DNA from: Pseudomonas sp. AL03
GTDB taxonomy: Bacteria; Pseudomonadota; Gammaproteobacteria; Pseudomonadales; Pseudomonadaceae
Direction: 5' to 3'
Assembly: GCF_029960815.1 (NCBI RefSeq)
Contig: NZ_JASBRE010000013.1
Span: 93,774-157,773, forward strand
Length of the DNA stretch: 64,000 bases
Shown here: positions 8,965-17,501 of the stretch, one piece after another
How the letters are laid out: every line of letters starts with the position of its first letter
How positions within the stretch are numbered: the first letter of the stretch is position 1
Notes under the pieces: model-generated
The model's database searches: none
What the model saw: only the letters and a program-made list of their open reading frames with translations
What the model was told of the DNA's origin: nothing
Translations under genes and position numbers: made by a program

Positions 8965-9906
8965 ATGCGCAAAATACCCCCATTGAATTCCGTGCGCGCG
9001 TTTGAGGCGGTCGCACGGCACCAGAGTTTTTCTGCGGCGGCCAACGAACTCTCTGTGACGGTCGCTGCGGTCAGTCATCAGGTCCGGCAGTTGGAAGAGG
9101 GGCTGGGACAGAAGCTCCTTGAGAGGGGCCGGACGGTGACTCTCACCCCTGCCGGTAAAACGATCTATCCGCTATTGCGCGACGGCTTTGACCAGATTGC
9201 CCAGGCGTTTGCCCTGATAGGTGCGCCCAAGGAGGGGAATGCCATTCAGGTCTCCACCACGCGCGCGTTTGCCGAGCGATGGCTGATGCCTCGCCTGGCT
9301 AAGTTCAACGGGATTTATCCAAACATCGTGGTGCATATTCATGCCTCGGAGAAGATCGTGGATCTGCGATCCGAGACGGTCGATCTGGCCATTCGGTACG
9401 GGCCGAGCGAGGCAGACAGGCAGGGGCCGGTGTTGTTCGACGATGAGTACATCGCCGTGGCGGATCAAAGCATTTGTCCCGTCGACCGCCATCCAACGAT
9501 CAGCGACTTTTACAACCGCTCCTTGCTGGCGTTCAAATGGAAGAATCAGGCGCTGCAGGCACCTTCCTGGTCCGCGTGGCTGGCCCGGGTCGAGCACGAT
9601 ACAACCCGGGATTTCCGCATCTCCTGGTACAGCGAAGAAACACTGGCCCTGCATGCGGTAGAGCGGGGATTGGGGCCGCTGCTGTGCAGCAATGTGTTGA
9701 TTGACGATGAGCTTCGCTCGGGTCGTATGCGTCGAGTGGCGGGACCGACCTTGCCAGGTTTCACTTACCACCTGATAGAGGACACAAGGACCAATCCGCG
9801 CCGCAGTCTTTCGTTGTTTCGGGACTGGCTCCTGAGTGAAGCGAAATCGTTTAGGGAAACGGCTCTGAATGACCATTCAGGCAGTCGGCTGGCGCTCACT
9901 TCCTGA
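8965..9906 (+). CDS. LysR-family transcriptional regulator (GcvA/AmpR-like)
   Basis: A 313-residue LysR regulator of the GcvA/AmpR branch, recognised by the N terminus (MRKIPPLNSVRAFEAVARHQ, then SFSAAANELSVTVAAVSHQV) and by the effector-domain segments ERWLMPRLAKFNGIYPNIVV, TVDLAIRYGP and the late TLPGFTYHL. The ATG at 8965 has GGAG six bases upstream. The gene ends by overlapping the convergent amidase gene by 30 bases. It lies inside the catabolic locus and is the second regulator there; which promoters it controls is not evident. The palindromes between the azoreductase and permease genes are possible targets. Confidence 0.92.
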   Translation: MRKIPPLNSVRAFEAVARHQSFSAAANELSVTVAAVSHQVRQLEEGLGQKLLERGRTVTLTPAGKTIYPLLRDGFDQIAQAFALIGAPKEGNAIQVSTTRAFAERWLMPRLAKFNGIYPNIVVHIHASEKIVDLRSETVDLAIRYGPSEADRQGPVLFDDEYIAVADQSICPVDRHPTISDFYNRSLLAFKWKNQALQAPSWSAWLARVEHDTTRDFRISWYSEETLALHAVERGLGPLLCSNVLIDDELRSGRMRRVAGPTLPGFTYHLIEDTRTNPRRSLSLFRDWLLSEAKSFRETALNDHSGSRLALTS

Positions 9907-11238
9907 CAGGGCCGCCTCTATCGCCAGACAGGCACTGAGCAGTTTATCGTCGCGACCTCGCGTTGTGGAAAACAGGGTTGAGGTGGCAAGACCGACGCTA
10001 TCCTTGCCAGACGGAATGGCCACCCCCGGCATGTCCAGCAAACTGCCAATCATGGTGAGCGACAGAGTCTCGAGATTGACGGCAGCAAACAACTCGTCAT
10101 CGTTTTCCAGAGGAGCCATCGGCGGCGCGACGTGTTTCACCGTTGGCATGACCAGGATGGCGCCCTCAAGCTCATGCTCCATCGCAGACATCAACTCAAG
10201 GCGCAGACTTCGAATCCTGGCTTCGGCCTCAGTATCGATAAGCTTGGCCGAGCGAAGACGAGCACGCACGCGTCTGTCCATCCGGGAACCCAATGGGCCT
10301 TCCACGACCTCGCCCAAGAGACGCCAGGCTTCTATCGCCCCCAACCAACCCGTTCGGGCAATCAGCTCGCGTGTGCGAGTGACGGCGGCGACCGGACGGC
10401 GCTCGACATGTGCTCCAATTACACGAAGCAGCGACATCATCGATTGCAGATTTTGTCGTACCGCTGGCTGTAACGCTGGATCAGACATCACGCCGTCGTC
10501 GACGACAAAGCGCAGGCCGGTAAGGTTGGCGGACTGGATGGCCGCTTCTTTGAGACCCCGCATCGCTGCGTCGAACGCCACGCAATCCGCCACGGTATGG
10601 GCAAAAGGACCCAGACTATCGAGCGTAATAGCGAGAGGGTGCACACCCGCCATGCTGTAACGTCCCGTCGATGCCCTGTAGCCAACAAGGCCATTGAATG
10701 CCGCCGGGATACGAATGGAACCCGCTGTGTCAGTGCCGATGGCGCTGGTGACGATACCCCTCTGAACCGCGATCGCCGAACCTGAGGAGGAACCACCTGG
10801 AACCCGGGCGTCGTCGACCTGAATGTCAGCGGTTGGCGTACCGAAATGAGGGTTCAACCCCAGGCCCGAATACGCGAACTCAGTGAGGTTGGTTTTACCG
10901 ATCGGAATCATCCCCAGTGACGCCAGCGCGCCGATGACCACGGCATCCTCAAGCACGATCGGCGCGTCGATCCGGGTGATGGAGCCTGCGGTTGTCCGGC
11001 TACCGGCAACATCCAGCAGATCCTTGGCGGCGTAGGGTATGCCGTCAAAAGGGCTCAGGGTCGCACCTTGACGCCAGCGCTCGGTCGACGCTTTGGCTTC
11101 ACTGATTGCCCGTTGATCGATGACGGAAATGAACACGTGTTCCGAGGCCCTGGCCGCGGCCAACGCGGCCTCGATCAACTCATCAGGTGTCGTGAGGCCT
11201 TGTTTCAATCGCTTGGCGGTTTCCAGCATCGTGATCAT
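9877..11238 (-). CDS. Amidase-signature family hydrolase
   Basis: A 453-residue amidase-signature enzyme. The Ser-cisSer-Lys triad can be assigned: K72 in YAAKDLLD, cis-Ser S150 in the VPGGSSSGS loop and nucleophile S174 in GTDTAGSIRIP, with the family spacing of 24 residues between the serines. Length is usual for the family. The family hydrolyses linear or small cyclic amides, and in this setting it could release ammonia or a carboxylate from an intermediate made by the neighbouring hydrolases. The gene is followed downstream by the convergent LysR gene. It shares orientation with the azoreductase upstream (36 bases between), so the two are probably cotranscribed from the promoter near 12.0 kb. 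An in-frame Met at residue 4 is an alternative start. Confidence 0.9.
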   Translation of the reverse strand: MITMLETAKRLKQGLTTPDELIEAALAAARASEHVFISVIDQRAISEAKASTERWRQGATLSPFDGIPYAAKDLLDVAGSRTTAGSITRIDAPIVLEDAVVIGALASLGMIPIGKTNLTEFAYSGLGLNPHFGTPTADIQVDDARVPGGSSSGSAIAVQRGIVTSAIGTDTAGSIRIPAAFNGLVGYRASTGRYSMAGVHPLAITLDSLGPFAHTVADCVAFDAAMRGLKEAAIQSANLTGLRFVVDDGVMSDPALQPAVRQNLQSMMSLLRVIGAHVERRPVAAVTRTRELIARTGWLGAIEAWRLLGEVVEGPLGSRMDRRVRARLRSAKLIDTEAEARIRSLRLELMSAMEHELEGAILVMPTVKHVAPPMAPLENDDELFAAVNLETLSLTMIGSLLDMPGVAIPSGKDSVGLATSTLFSTTRGRDDKLLSACLAIEAALSGSERQPTA

Positions 11239-11274
11239 GGTTGCTCCGATTGGGTGGGCGACTGTACCTGGCAG

Positions 11275-11943
11275 TCAAGCGGGCGACAGCTCGCTTTGAC
11301 GCTCTTCAATCAACTGCTTGACCAGCACTGGAACGGCATCGAACGCATCGGCGATGGAGGCCTCATGGCGAGCGTCACCAAACTCTTGGTAGTCGATGGA
11401 GATGACGTGGGTCTCATTCACGCCAAGATAATGCGCGCAGGTCTGGATGTGCGTGTCCAGGTGGTTCATCTTTTCGCGAACGCCGCCCGGGCCAAATCCA
11501 AACTCGCCCCGAGAAGACAAAATCACCAGTTTCTTGCCGCTCATGATGGGTTCCAGGGGGTAGTCGCCGCGAGCCAGATCAAACGTGAAGGTCTTGCCGA
11601 TACGAATCACTTTGTCGAACCACGACTTGAGGGAGGCTGGCATACCGTAGTTGTACATCGGGGCGCCCATCACGATGACATCGGCCCGATCGATCTCATC
11701 GATCAACTCGTCCGAGAGCCGGGTCTCCTCGCGCTTTTCGGGCGTCATGTGCGCCTCGGGTGTAAAGACCGCGGCAATCCAGGCCTCAGTCACGAAAGGG
11801 GGAGGGTTGTGCCCTACGTCGCGGACAATGACTTGGCTCTTGTCATCTTGTTCAATCCAGGCCTCGACAAATGCTGTCGACAGTTTGCGGCTCAGGGATC
11901 GATCGGTTCGTGCGCTGGCATCAATGTGAAGAATAGTGGTCAT
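11275..11943 (-). CDS. FMN-dependent NADH azoreductase (AzoR/AcpD-like)
   Basis: A 222-residue flavodoxin-fold quinone/azo reductase. Hallmarks are the N-terminal phosphate-binding strand and loop (ILHIDASARTDRSLSRKLS), the FMN-contacting APMYNYGMPASLKSWFDKVI and the C-terminal SRGEFGFGPGG region. Such enzymes use NADH to reduce quinones, azo bonds or free flavin. The position upstream of the amidase gene in the same transcription unit, plus the flavin reductase-like gene at 6683, suggests reduced flavin or a reductive step in the pathway. It is divergent from the NCS1 permease, with about 330 bases between them. Confidence 0.9.
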   Translation of the reverse strand: MTTILHIDASARTDRSLSRKLSTAFVEAWIEQDDKSQVIVRDVGHNPPPFVTEAWIAAVFTPEAHMTPEKREETRLSDELIDEIDRADVIVMGAPMYNYGMPASLKSWFDKVIRIGKTFTFDLARGDYPLEPIMSGKKLVILSSRGEFGFGPGGVREKMNHLDTHIQTCAHYLGVNETHVISIDYQEFGDARHEASIADAFDAVPVLVKQLIEERQSELSPA

Positions 11944-12031
11944 GGGGCGCTTCCTGTTAAGCCAGAGGCGGGATTACCTCGGCGACTGAAACAAGTGGGC
12001 CACGAGCACCGATGATTCAGCTATTGATATT

Positions 12032-12076
12032 TATTTGAGCTGTGTCAAATAAAACTCAACAAGCGAGTTTTATTTG
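12032..12076. promoter_or_regulatory. Nested palindromes in the azoreductase/permease divergent region
   Basis: In the 332-base gap 11944-12275, TATTTGA (12032-12038) pairs with TCAAATA (12045-12051). An overlapping perfect 12-base pair, CAAATAAAACTC (12046-12057) and GAGTTTTATTTG (12065-12076), has a 7-base loop. Because both flanking genes point away from the site it cannot be a terminator for either, so an operator is more likely. The rest of the gap is strongly AT-rich and holds no convincing gene. Confidence 0.55.
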
Positions 12077-12275
12077 TTAATGAGACTTTAAAGTTGTTTT
12101 GTTTGATGTTCGGGGAGGATGTTACATGTCTCGGCAAGCTGCACAATTTATGTTTTCTCAACATCACAATATTTCTAAAACGTCTTTTAGTTATTATCAA
12201 TTACGTAAAAGTACGTAGCTCGCTTTAATGGTTCGGGGCGATACAAGTGGTCGCCGCTCAGCGAGGAAAATAATA

Positions 12276-13706
12276 ATGTCAACGCGTCGTGATTCTGAAA
12301 ATAGCGTAATGAACGAGGTCAATTATGATGCATTGGGCATTGAGCCAGTGCCTGATAGCCATCGTACTTCAAGCCCGTTGGACCAGTTCTGGATCTGGGC
12401 TGGAGCGAATGTGGCGCCCATCAATTGGGTGCTGGGTGCCATTGGTATCCAGTTGGGCTTGAGCCTGATTGAAACCCTGCTGGTAATAGCGGTCGGCAAT
12501 CTGTTGGGCGCCGCATTGTTTGGCGGCATCTGCCTCATGGGGCACCGCACGGGGGTGCCGCAAATGGTGCTCTCGCGGTTGGCGTTCGGTCGGCGCGGCG
12601 CCTACCTGCCCACTATCATGCAAGTGCTGATGCCCATGGGATGGGTGGCCACAAACACCTGGATCGTCCTTGATCTTGCGGTTGCCGCCCTGGAAAAAAT
12701 CGGTATTAGTGGTGGGATGGAGCTCAAGTACGGCATTGCGTTGGTCGTGATGTTTATCCAGGTCGGCATCGCTGCCTGGGGCTTCAACGCCATCAAGTGC
12801 TTCGAGCGCTACACCATGCCGGTGATACTGCTGATCATGGTCGTAATGACCGTGCTGGCCTTCACCCACGTGGACATCCAATGGCACGCCTCGACTACCG
12901 CAGGCATCAGCAAACTTTCGGCAATGAGCAGCCTCATGACCGCGATAGGCATTGGATGGGGCATTTCGTGGCTGGTATACGCTTCGGATTACACCCGTTT
13001 TACCCAGAGCAAACTGTCTGACGGCCAGGTATTCCGGTCGACCTTCCTTGGCATGTTCCTGCCCACCGTCTGGTTGGCATTTCTCGGCGCTACCATCGCT
13101 TCTGCGGGTGGCGGCTCGGACCCTGCGCAACTCATCATTGCGGTGTTTGGCACGATGGCGCTGCCGGTACTCCTTGTGCTGTTACATGGCCCGGTCGCTA
13201 CGAACATCGTTGTCATCTATTCGGCAGCACTGGCAACGCTGTCTCTGGATATCCGCGTTCCACGCTGGGTTGTTTCGATGGTCTCCGGGGTGGTCGCACT
13301 GTTCATCCTCTACCTGTTCCTGCAATCCGGCGAGTTTGTGCATGCCTTTGAAAACCTGATGGTCTTCTTTGTGGTGTGGATCAGTCCGTGGGCCGGTATC
13401 ACTCTGGTCGATTTCTTCCTGATTCGTCGTGGTCAAGTCGATCTGAAATCGCTTTATTGCCATCACTCTGAAAGTGCCTGCAGCGACGTCAATTGGCGAG
13501 GCGTGTTTGCACTTGCAATAGGTGTGCTGGCGGCGTGGTTGTTTCAAGTGGGAACCATTAAATCGCTGCAAGGGCCACTTGCCATGGCACTGGGTGGGAT
13601 TGATTTGTCATGGTTGGCGGGATTTGCTGTGGGAGGTGGCGTTTACTACCTGTTGCACCGCTCACGGCGAATAGAAGTTACCCAGTCATCAGTCCTGGTG
13701 AAGTAA
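12276..13706 (+). CDS. NCS1-family permease (cytosine/purine/hydantoin type)
   Basis: A 476-residue inner-membrane transporter of the NCS1 family with about 12 hydrophobic helices. The family opening is clear: after a cytoplasmic N terminus comes LDQFWIWAGANVAPINWVLG, then LGAALFGGICLMGHRTGVPQ and MVLSRLAFGRRGAYLPTIMQ, motifs shared with cytosine (CodB) and purine permeases. The start chosen is the ATG at 12276, preceded by GAGGA at a good distance; the frame is open further upstream to 12228. NCS1 proteins import nucleobases, hydantoins, allantoin or related heterocycles by Na+ or H+ symport. With VOC and creatininase-like genes directly downstream, it most likely imports the substrate of this locus. 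Confidence 0.92.
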   Translation: MSTRRDSENSVMNEVNYDALGIEPVPDSHRTSSPLDQFWIWAGANVAPINWVLGAIGIQLGLSLIETLLVIAVGNLLGAALFGGICLMGHRTGVPQMVLSRLAFGRRGAYLPTIMQVLMPMGWVATNTWIVLDLAVAALEKIGISGGMELKYGIALVVMFIQVGIAAWGFNAIKCFERYTMPVILLIMVVMTVLAFTHVDIQWHASTTAGISKLSAMSSLMTAIGIGWGISWLVYASDYTRFTQSKLSDGQVFRSTFLGMFLPTVWLAFLGATIASAGGGSDPAQLIIAVFGTMALPVLLVLLHGPVATNIVVIYSAALATLSLDIRVPRWVVSMVSGVVALFILYLFLQSGEFVHAFENLMVFFVVWISPWAGITLVDFFLIRRGQVDLKSLYCHHSESACSDVNWRGVFALAIGVLAAWLFQVGTIKSLQGPLAMALGGIDLSWLAGFAVGGGVYYLLHRSRRIEVTQSSVLVK

Positions 13707-13758
13707 AAATAATTGATGTGTTGGTTAACTTTTAATTAATTTAAAGAGGTCACAGCAA

Positions 13759-14310
13759 ATGTCTCATCTTGAACAATTAAATGTCCTGACGGCGTTGAAC
13801 GCTGGAGCTGAAGTCGATGCGTTCCTGGGTAACGTCGTCGAGATTGCGATTGTGACGCGTGATCACAAACGGACCATGGATGGTTTGCTCAAGTTGGGTA
13901 TCGGTCCATGGCGTGTCTACACCTTCAGCCCGGAAAACACCCAAAACCAGACCTATCGTGGCGAGCCTGCCGATTTTGTTCTGAAAGTTTGCTTCGCCCA
14001 GTCGGGAAACATGGTCTGGGAGTTGATGGAGCCCGTTTCGGGACCGACGATTTTCGCTGATTTCCTGGACAAGCATGGCGAAGGCATTCAGCACGTCGCT
14101 TATGACTGCAACAACATCCCGTTTGAAGAGCGTATCGCCGAGCTGGAACGACGCGGCTATCAGTGCGTGCAGTCAGGCTCCTGGATGGGCGTGAATCATT
14201 TCGCGTTCTTCGGCACCGAGGCTGATACCACCACCGTGTTTGAAACCTATGCATTTCCCGCGGATTGGGATTACCCGGAACCGGAGCAGTGGTATCCGCC
14301 GCGGGCATAA
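13759..14310 (+). CDS. VOC-superfamily (glyoxalase-fold) protein
   Basis: A 183-residue vicinal-oxygen-chelate protein. The beta-alpha-beta-beta-beta modules can be traced from VVEIAIVTRDHKRTMDGLLK, GPWRVYTFSPEN and MVWELMEPVSGPTIFADFLD to GIQHVAYDCNNIPFEERIAE and GVNHFAFFGTEADTTTVFET. Probable metal ligands are the His in IQHVAY and the Glu in VFETY. The layout resembles methylmalonyl-CoA epimerase or dioxygenase-like members. The function is not settled: it may open or isomerise a ring intermediate. It lies 52 bases after the permease and 89 before the creatininase-like gene, so all three are probably cotranscribed. An AGAGG site precedes the ATG. Confidence 0.83.
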   Translation: MSHLEQLNVLTALNAGAEVDAFLGNVVEIAIVTRDHKRTMDGLLKLGIGPWRVYTFSPENTQNQTYRGEPADFVLKVCFAQSGNMVWELMEPVSGPTIFADFLDKHGEGIQHVAYDCNNIPFEERIAELERRGYQCVQSGSWMGVNHFAFFGTEADTTTVFETYAFPADWDYPEPEQWYPPRA

Positions 14311-14327
14311 AGCAACGGCGGCAATGT

Positions 14328-14361
14328 CTCAGCGCCTGCGGTATGCAAGCCTGGCGCTGAG
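14328..14361. repeat. Stem-loop between the VOC and creatininase-like genes
   Basis: CTCAGCGCC (14328-14336) and GGCGCTGAG (14353-14361) form perfect 9-base arms around a 16-base loop. There is no T tract, so it may stabilise or attenuate the operon transcript instead of ending it. Confidence 0.5.
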
Positions 14362-14399
14362 GCCTTCACCACAGAGAACGACGCCCGGAGTACAACATC

Positions 14400-15179
14400 A
14401 TGAACACCGTTCGTATGGATAACATCAGTTGGGTCGACTACGAGCGCCGAGTGCAATCAGGCGCCGTGGTTTTTCTGCCGATTGGCGCGACCGAACAACA
14501 CGGCCCTCACTTGCCCCTTGGAACCGATGCATTGCTTGCCAGTGCAATCAGTGAAGACGTGGCCAGAGAAATCGACGGGATCGTCGCGCCAGCCCTATCC
14601 TATGGGTATAAATCCCAGCCGAAGTGTGGAGGAGGGCAGCACTTTTGCGGAACAACCAGTGTGGATGGTGCGACCCTGATCGCGATGGTCCGGGACGCCG
14701 TACGTGAGTTTCATCGCCATGGCGTGAAGCGTCTGGTGCTGGTGATTGGTCACTACGAAAATCAGTGGTTCGTGACCGAAGGCATTGAGCTGGCAATGCG
14801 TGATATTGGCGAGAACTCCGGTTTGGAAGTCATGCGTCTCGAGCATTGGGAGTTCGTAAAGTCACCGACGCTCGACAAGATCTTTCCCGACGGTTTTCCG
14901 GGTATCGCGCTGGAACATGCCGCGGTCATCGAGACGTCGATGATGCTGCACTATCACCCACAGATGGTTTCTCTGGACAAGATCCCGGATCACGGGCCCG
15001 CTGAGTTTCCGGTTTACGACATGTATCCGACCCGGACCGAATGGGTGCCGGTGAGTGGCGTGCTGTCCTCTGCACGGGGATCCAGCGCAGACAAGGGGAA
15101 ACTGCTGGTGAATGATGTCATCAGCGGGATCGTCCAGGCAGTACGGTTCGAGTTCAGGCTCGATCACACCTTGCGGTAA
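14400..15179 (+). CDS. Creatininase-family amidohydrolase
   Basis: A 259-residue creatininase-family metal hydrolase. Metal-binding motifs are present: GATEQHGPHLPLGTD near residue 30 (Glu, His, Asp ligands) and GHYENQ near 120, with a further acidic residue in the C-terminal half. Creatininase itself opens the creatinine ring, while other family members act on formamides or cyclic ureas, so a cyclic amide or ureide is a reasonable substrate. The gene is the last of the permease-VOC-hydrolase unit. The frameshifted LysR gene converges on it from the right. A specific substrate cannot be named from sequence. Confidence 0.88.
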   Translation: MNTVRMDNISWVDYERRVQSGAVVFLPIGATEQHGPHLPLGTDALLASAISEDVAREIDGIVAPALSYGYKSQPKCGGGQHFCGTTSVDGATLIAMVRDAVREFHRHGVKRLVLVIGHYENQWFVTEGIELAMRDIGENSGLEVMRLEHWEFVKSPTLDKIFPDGFPGIALEHAAVIETSMMLHYHPQMVSLDKIPDHGPAEFPVYDMYPTRTEWVPVSGVLSSARGSSADKGKLLVNDVISGIVQAVRFEFRLDHTLR

Positions 15180-15191
15180 TCCACGTCTGAT

Positions 15192-16036
15192 TCAGCTTTC
15201 AAAGCAGGACACCCGGAAATTCATCACCGCCTGGACGGACGGGGTATGGCGGATGTCGCTGTGAACCACCAGCCACACATCCCGCGCAAGGTCCGCGCTG
15301 ACGCTTTCCATCGCCTGCAAGCCGTAGCGGTCGCCCAGAAAGTAGGGCAGCGCAGCGACACCGCCGCCTGCTTGAGCAATGGTGGCCTGGATATTCAACT
15401 CATTGCTGCGCAGCAGGATCGGTCGATCACCCGCTTGCGCCTTGAGCCAGACCTGTTGCGGGCTCTGTTCCATGGTCTCGTCGTAAGCGATGAACGCCAG
15501 ATCTTCCGGTGCCGTTTTGGACACATAGTCCGCCGAGCCATACAGGTAAAACGGTATCGTTTCGACCTTGCGGGCCACCAGGTCCGGCTCCTTGGGGCGA
15601 CTGAGGCGCACGGCAATATCGGCTTCGCGCCGCGACAACGAGGCGCTGCCCAGGCTGCCAATCAACTGCAAGGACAGCTGCGGATGTTGCGCCCGCAATA
15701 CATTGATTCGGGGCGCTATCAACGCACACGCCAACGCCGGCGGGGCACTGACGGTGACTTCGCCGGTGTAGCTTTCCTGCCCGGCCAGCGCTGTGCGTTG
15801 CACCGCGAACGACTCGCTTTCCATGCGCCGTCCTAACTGGGCGATACGTTCCCCGTCTTCGGTCATGACATACGAGCGAGGGCGCCTGTCCACCAATTTG
15901 AGGTTCAGCGAACCTCCAGGGCGCTGATGCGTCGCGCCACGGTGGCATGGTCGACCTTGAGCTTGCGTGCCGCCCCCGATAAAGACTGTTCGTGGGCGAA
16001 AACGATGAAGTAGCGCAGATCCTCCCAATCAAACAT
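15192..16036 (-). pseudogene. LysR-family regulator with a frameshift
   Basis: The N-terminal HTH is read from ATG 16036 (MFDWEDLRYFIVFAHEQSLS, then GAARKLKVDHATVARRISAL) and stops after ALEVR at about 15905. The remaining LysR protein continues in another frame from SLNLKLVDRRPRSYVMTEDG to the end at 15192, with a normal effector domain (GEVTVSAPPALACALIAPRI). Adding one base near 15911-15917 restores a continuous protein of about 280 residues. This is either a recent inactivating deletion or a sequencing error. The regulator is convergent with the creatininase-like gene and nearly divergent from the DMT exporter. Confidence 0.82.
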
Positions 16037-16124
16037 GGGCGTTTTCTCATAGATGAGGTGAATAAATAGGGAATTTTTCCCCAACGGCAAGCCTGCAAGA
16101 ATCGTTCAAAACCTGACAAGCAGG

Positions 16125-16970
16125 TTGGAAGCATTCAGCGGTTTGATCAGCGCTTCTATTGAGCGTTTTGCCATTTCTACCCTGTTGCTCGTACTGATTT
16201 TTGGTCTGGCCGGCAAGTTACGGCTCAGTACCCTCAAGAACAATCTGGTGGCCTTTATCGGCCTGGGCCTGCTGGGATTTACCGCGTTCAACCTCGCTAC
16301 ATTCTTTGGCCTGCAAACCACCACGCCCATCAACGGCGCGCTGATCCTGGCGACCACGTTGTGGACGATGATCTTCGCGGTGTTGCTTGAAGGAGAACGC
16401 ATTGATCGCGGCCTTGCCATCGGCCTGGTGTTGGGCTTGCTGGGTGTTGGCCTGGTGATCAATCGCGGGGATATCCAAGTGTTGCTCGGGCTGAAAGTGG
16501 CCACCGGTGACGCGATGATTCTGGCTGGCAGCATGGCCTGGGCGGCCGACATGGTCGGCACCCGACGCTTCGTCAAAGACGCAACCCCGTTGGAAACCAC
16601 CAGCTTTTCCATGTTGTTCGGTGTCATTGGCCTGATCGTGCTGGGCTTCCTCTTTGAAGACCCGATAGCCAACATCCGTAACGCTTCACTGTCCGTACAC
16701 GGAGCCGTCGTCTACCTGGTGGTCTTTGGTTCATTGATCGCTTACTTGCTGTGGTTCAAAGGCATCCATGCCATTGGCGCGGCGCGGACATCGATCTTCT
16801 TCAACCTGGCGCCGGTATTCACCATGCTGGTTTCTTCGATACTGGGTGTGCTACCCAATGTCTGGCAACTGCTCGGTGCCGGCGGTGTCATCCTTGGGGT
16901 GGTGTTCGCATCGGGACTGGTGTTCAGCCCGGCTCGACCTTCGCAGGTCCAAGGCGCACAGGCCAGGTAG
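16125..16970 (+). CDS. EamA/DMT-family exporter, apparently lacking its first helix
   Basis: A drug/metabolite transporter (EamA repeats) of at most 281 residues from a TTG codon. Two five-helix repeats are seen, the second beginning near VATGDAMILAGSMAWAADMV and ending ARTSIFFNLAPVFTMLVSSI. Family members normally begin with a first helix containing a WG-type motif; here the frame starts at the loop before helix 2 (LISASIERFAISTLLLVLIF), with no ribosome site and no recognisable first helix upstream. The gene may therefore be 5'-truncated and non-functional. It stands between the broken LysR gene and the NTF2-like gene, in a stretch with other decayed genes. Confidence 0.7.
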   Translation: MEAFSGLISASIERFAISTLLLVLIFGLAGKLRLSTLKNNLVAFIGLGLLGFTAFNLATFFGLQTTTPINGALILATTLWTMIFAVLLEGERIDRGLAIGLVLGLLGVGLVINRGDIQVLLGLKVATGDAMILAGSMAWAADMVGTRRFVKDATPLETTSFSMLFGVIGLIVLGFLFEDPIANIRNASLSVHGAVVYLVVFGSLIAYLLWFKGIHAIGAARTSIFFNLAPVFTMLVSSILGVLPNVWQLLGAGGVILGVVFASGLVFSPARPSQVQGAQAR

Positions 16971-16971
16971 A

Positions 16972-17385
16972 TCATAGACCGATCATGTCGCGGTGAACTT
17001 CCAGGGAATTACGCTCCACCCAATTGTGCGCCAGCAGACCGTCTGGACGAACTTCCCAAACCGCGGTACCGAGCATTTCAAAAGCGCTGTTGCAGGATCG
17101 GCCACCGATGAAACCGTTGTTCTTTCCGGACAGTTTCCAGCGTGAAGCGACCCGAGAGCCTTCTGCATTCTGAAACGTTTCGATGCTGGCGAACTCGAAG
17201 TCTTCGATTTTCGACAGGAACACACCTATCCAGTGAATGAAGGCTTCTCGGCCGACAGTATGGATGCCGCCGGACGTGATAACGAAGTCTTCGGCCACGA
17301 AGCGCGCCGCCGCTTGCGGGTCTTTTGCCTGCCACACTTCGCGCCAGAAGCGTTCGACAATCTCTACTGCTGTGTTGCCTGACAT
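16972..17385 (-). CDS. NTF2-like/SnoaL-type small protein
   Basis: A 137-residue protein with the cone-shaped NTF2-like fold pattern: helix VEIVERFWREVWQAKDPQAA, then ARFVAEDFVITSGGIHTVGR, and strands with SRVASRWKLSGKNNG and AFEMLGTAVWEVRPDGLLAH. This is the SnoaL/ketosteroid-isomerase-like superfamily, in which members isomerise, dehydrate or simply bind small molecules. The start at 17385 is preceded by GAGGAG seven bases upstream; an earlier in-frame ATG at 17415 lacks such a site. It is divergent from the LysR remnant at 17502, which was probably its regulator. A precise function is not known. Confidence 0.8.
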   Translation of the reverse strand: MSGNTAVEIVERFWREVWQAKDPQAAARFVAEDFVITSGGIHTVGREAFIHWIGVFLSKIEDFEFASIETFQNAEGSRVASRWKLSGKNNGFIGGRSCNSAFEMLGTAVWEVRPDGLLAHNWVERNSLEVHRDMIGL

Positions 17386-17501
17386 TTGGAACTCCTCGCA
17401 TTCAAGGGCTTTCAAGGCCCGCTCATCACGATGTTCGGAGTTTGCGATCCAGAACTCAAACGCATAAATTTAATGGCATCCAGTTGATAGGTGAATTGAT
17501 C

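Noticed and set aside
11068..12015. 315-residue open frame on the plus strand
   Set aside because: It lies antisense across the amidase start and the whole azoreductase gene, both of which have catalytic motifs and ribosome sites.
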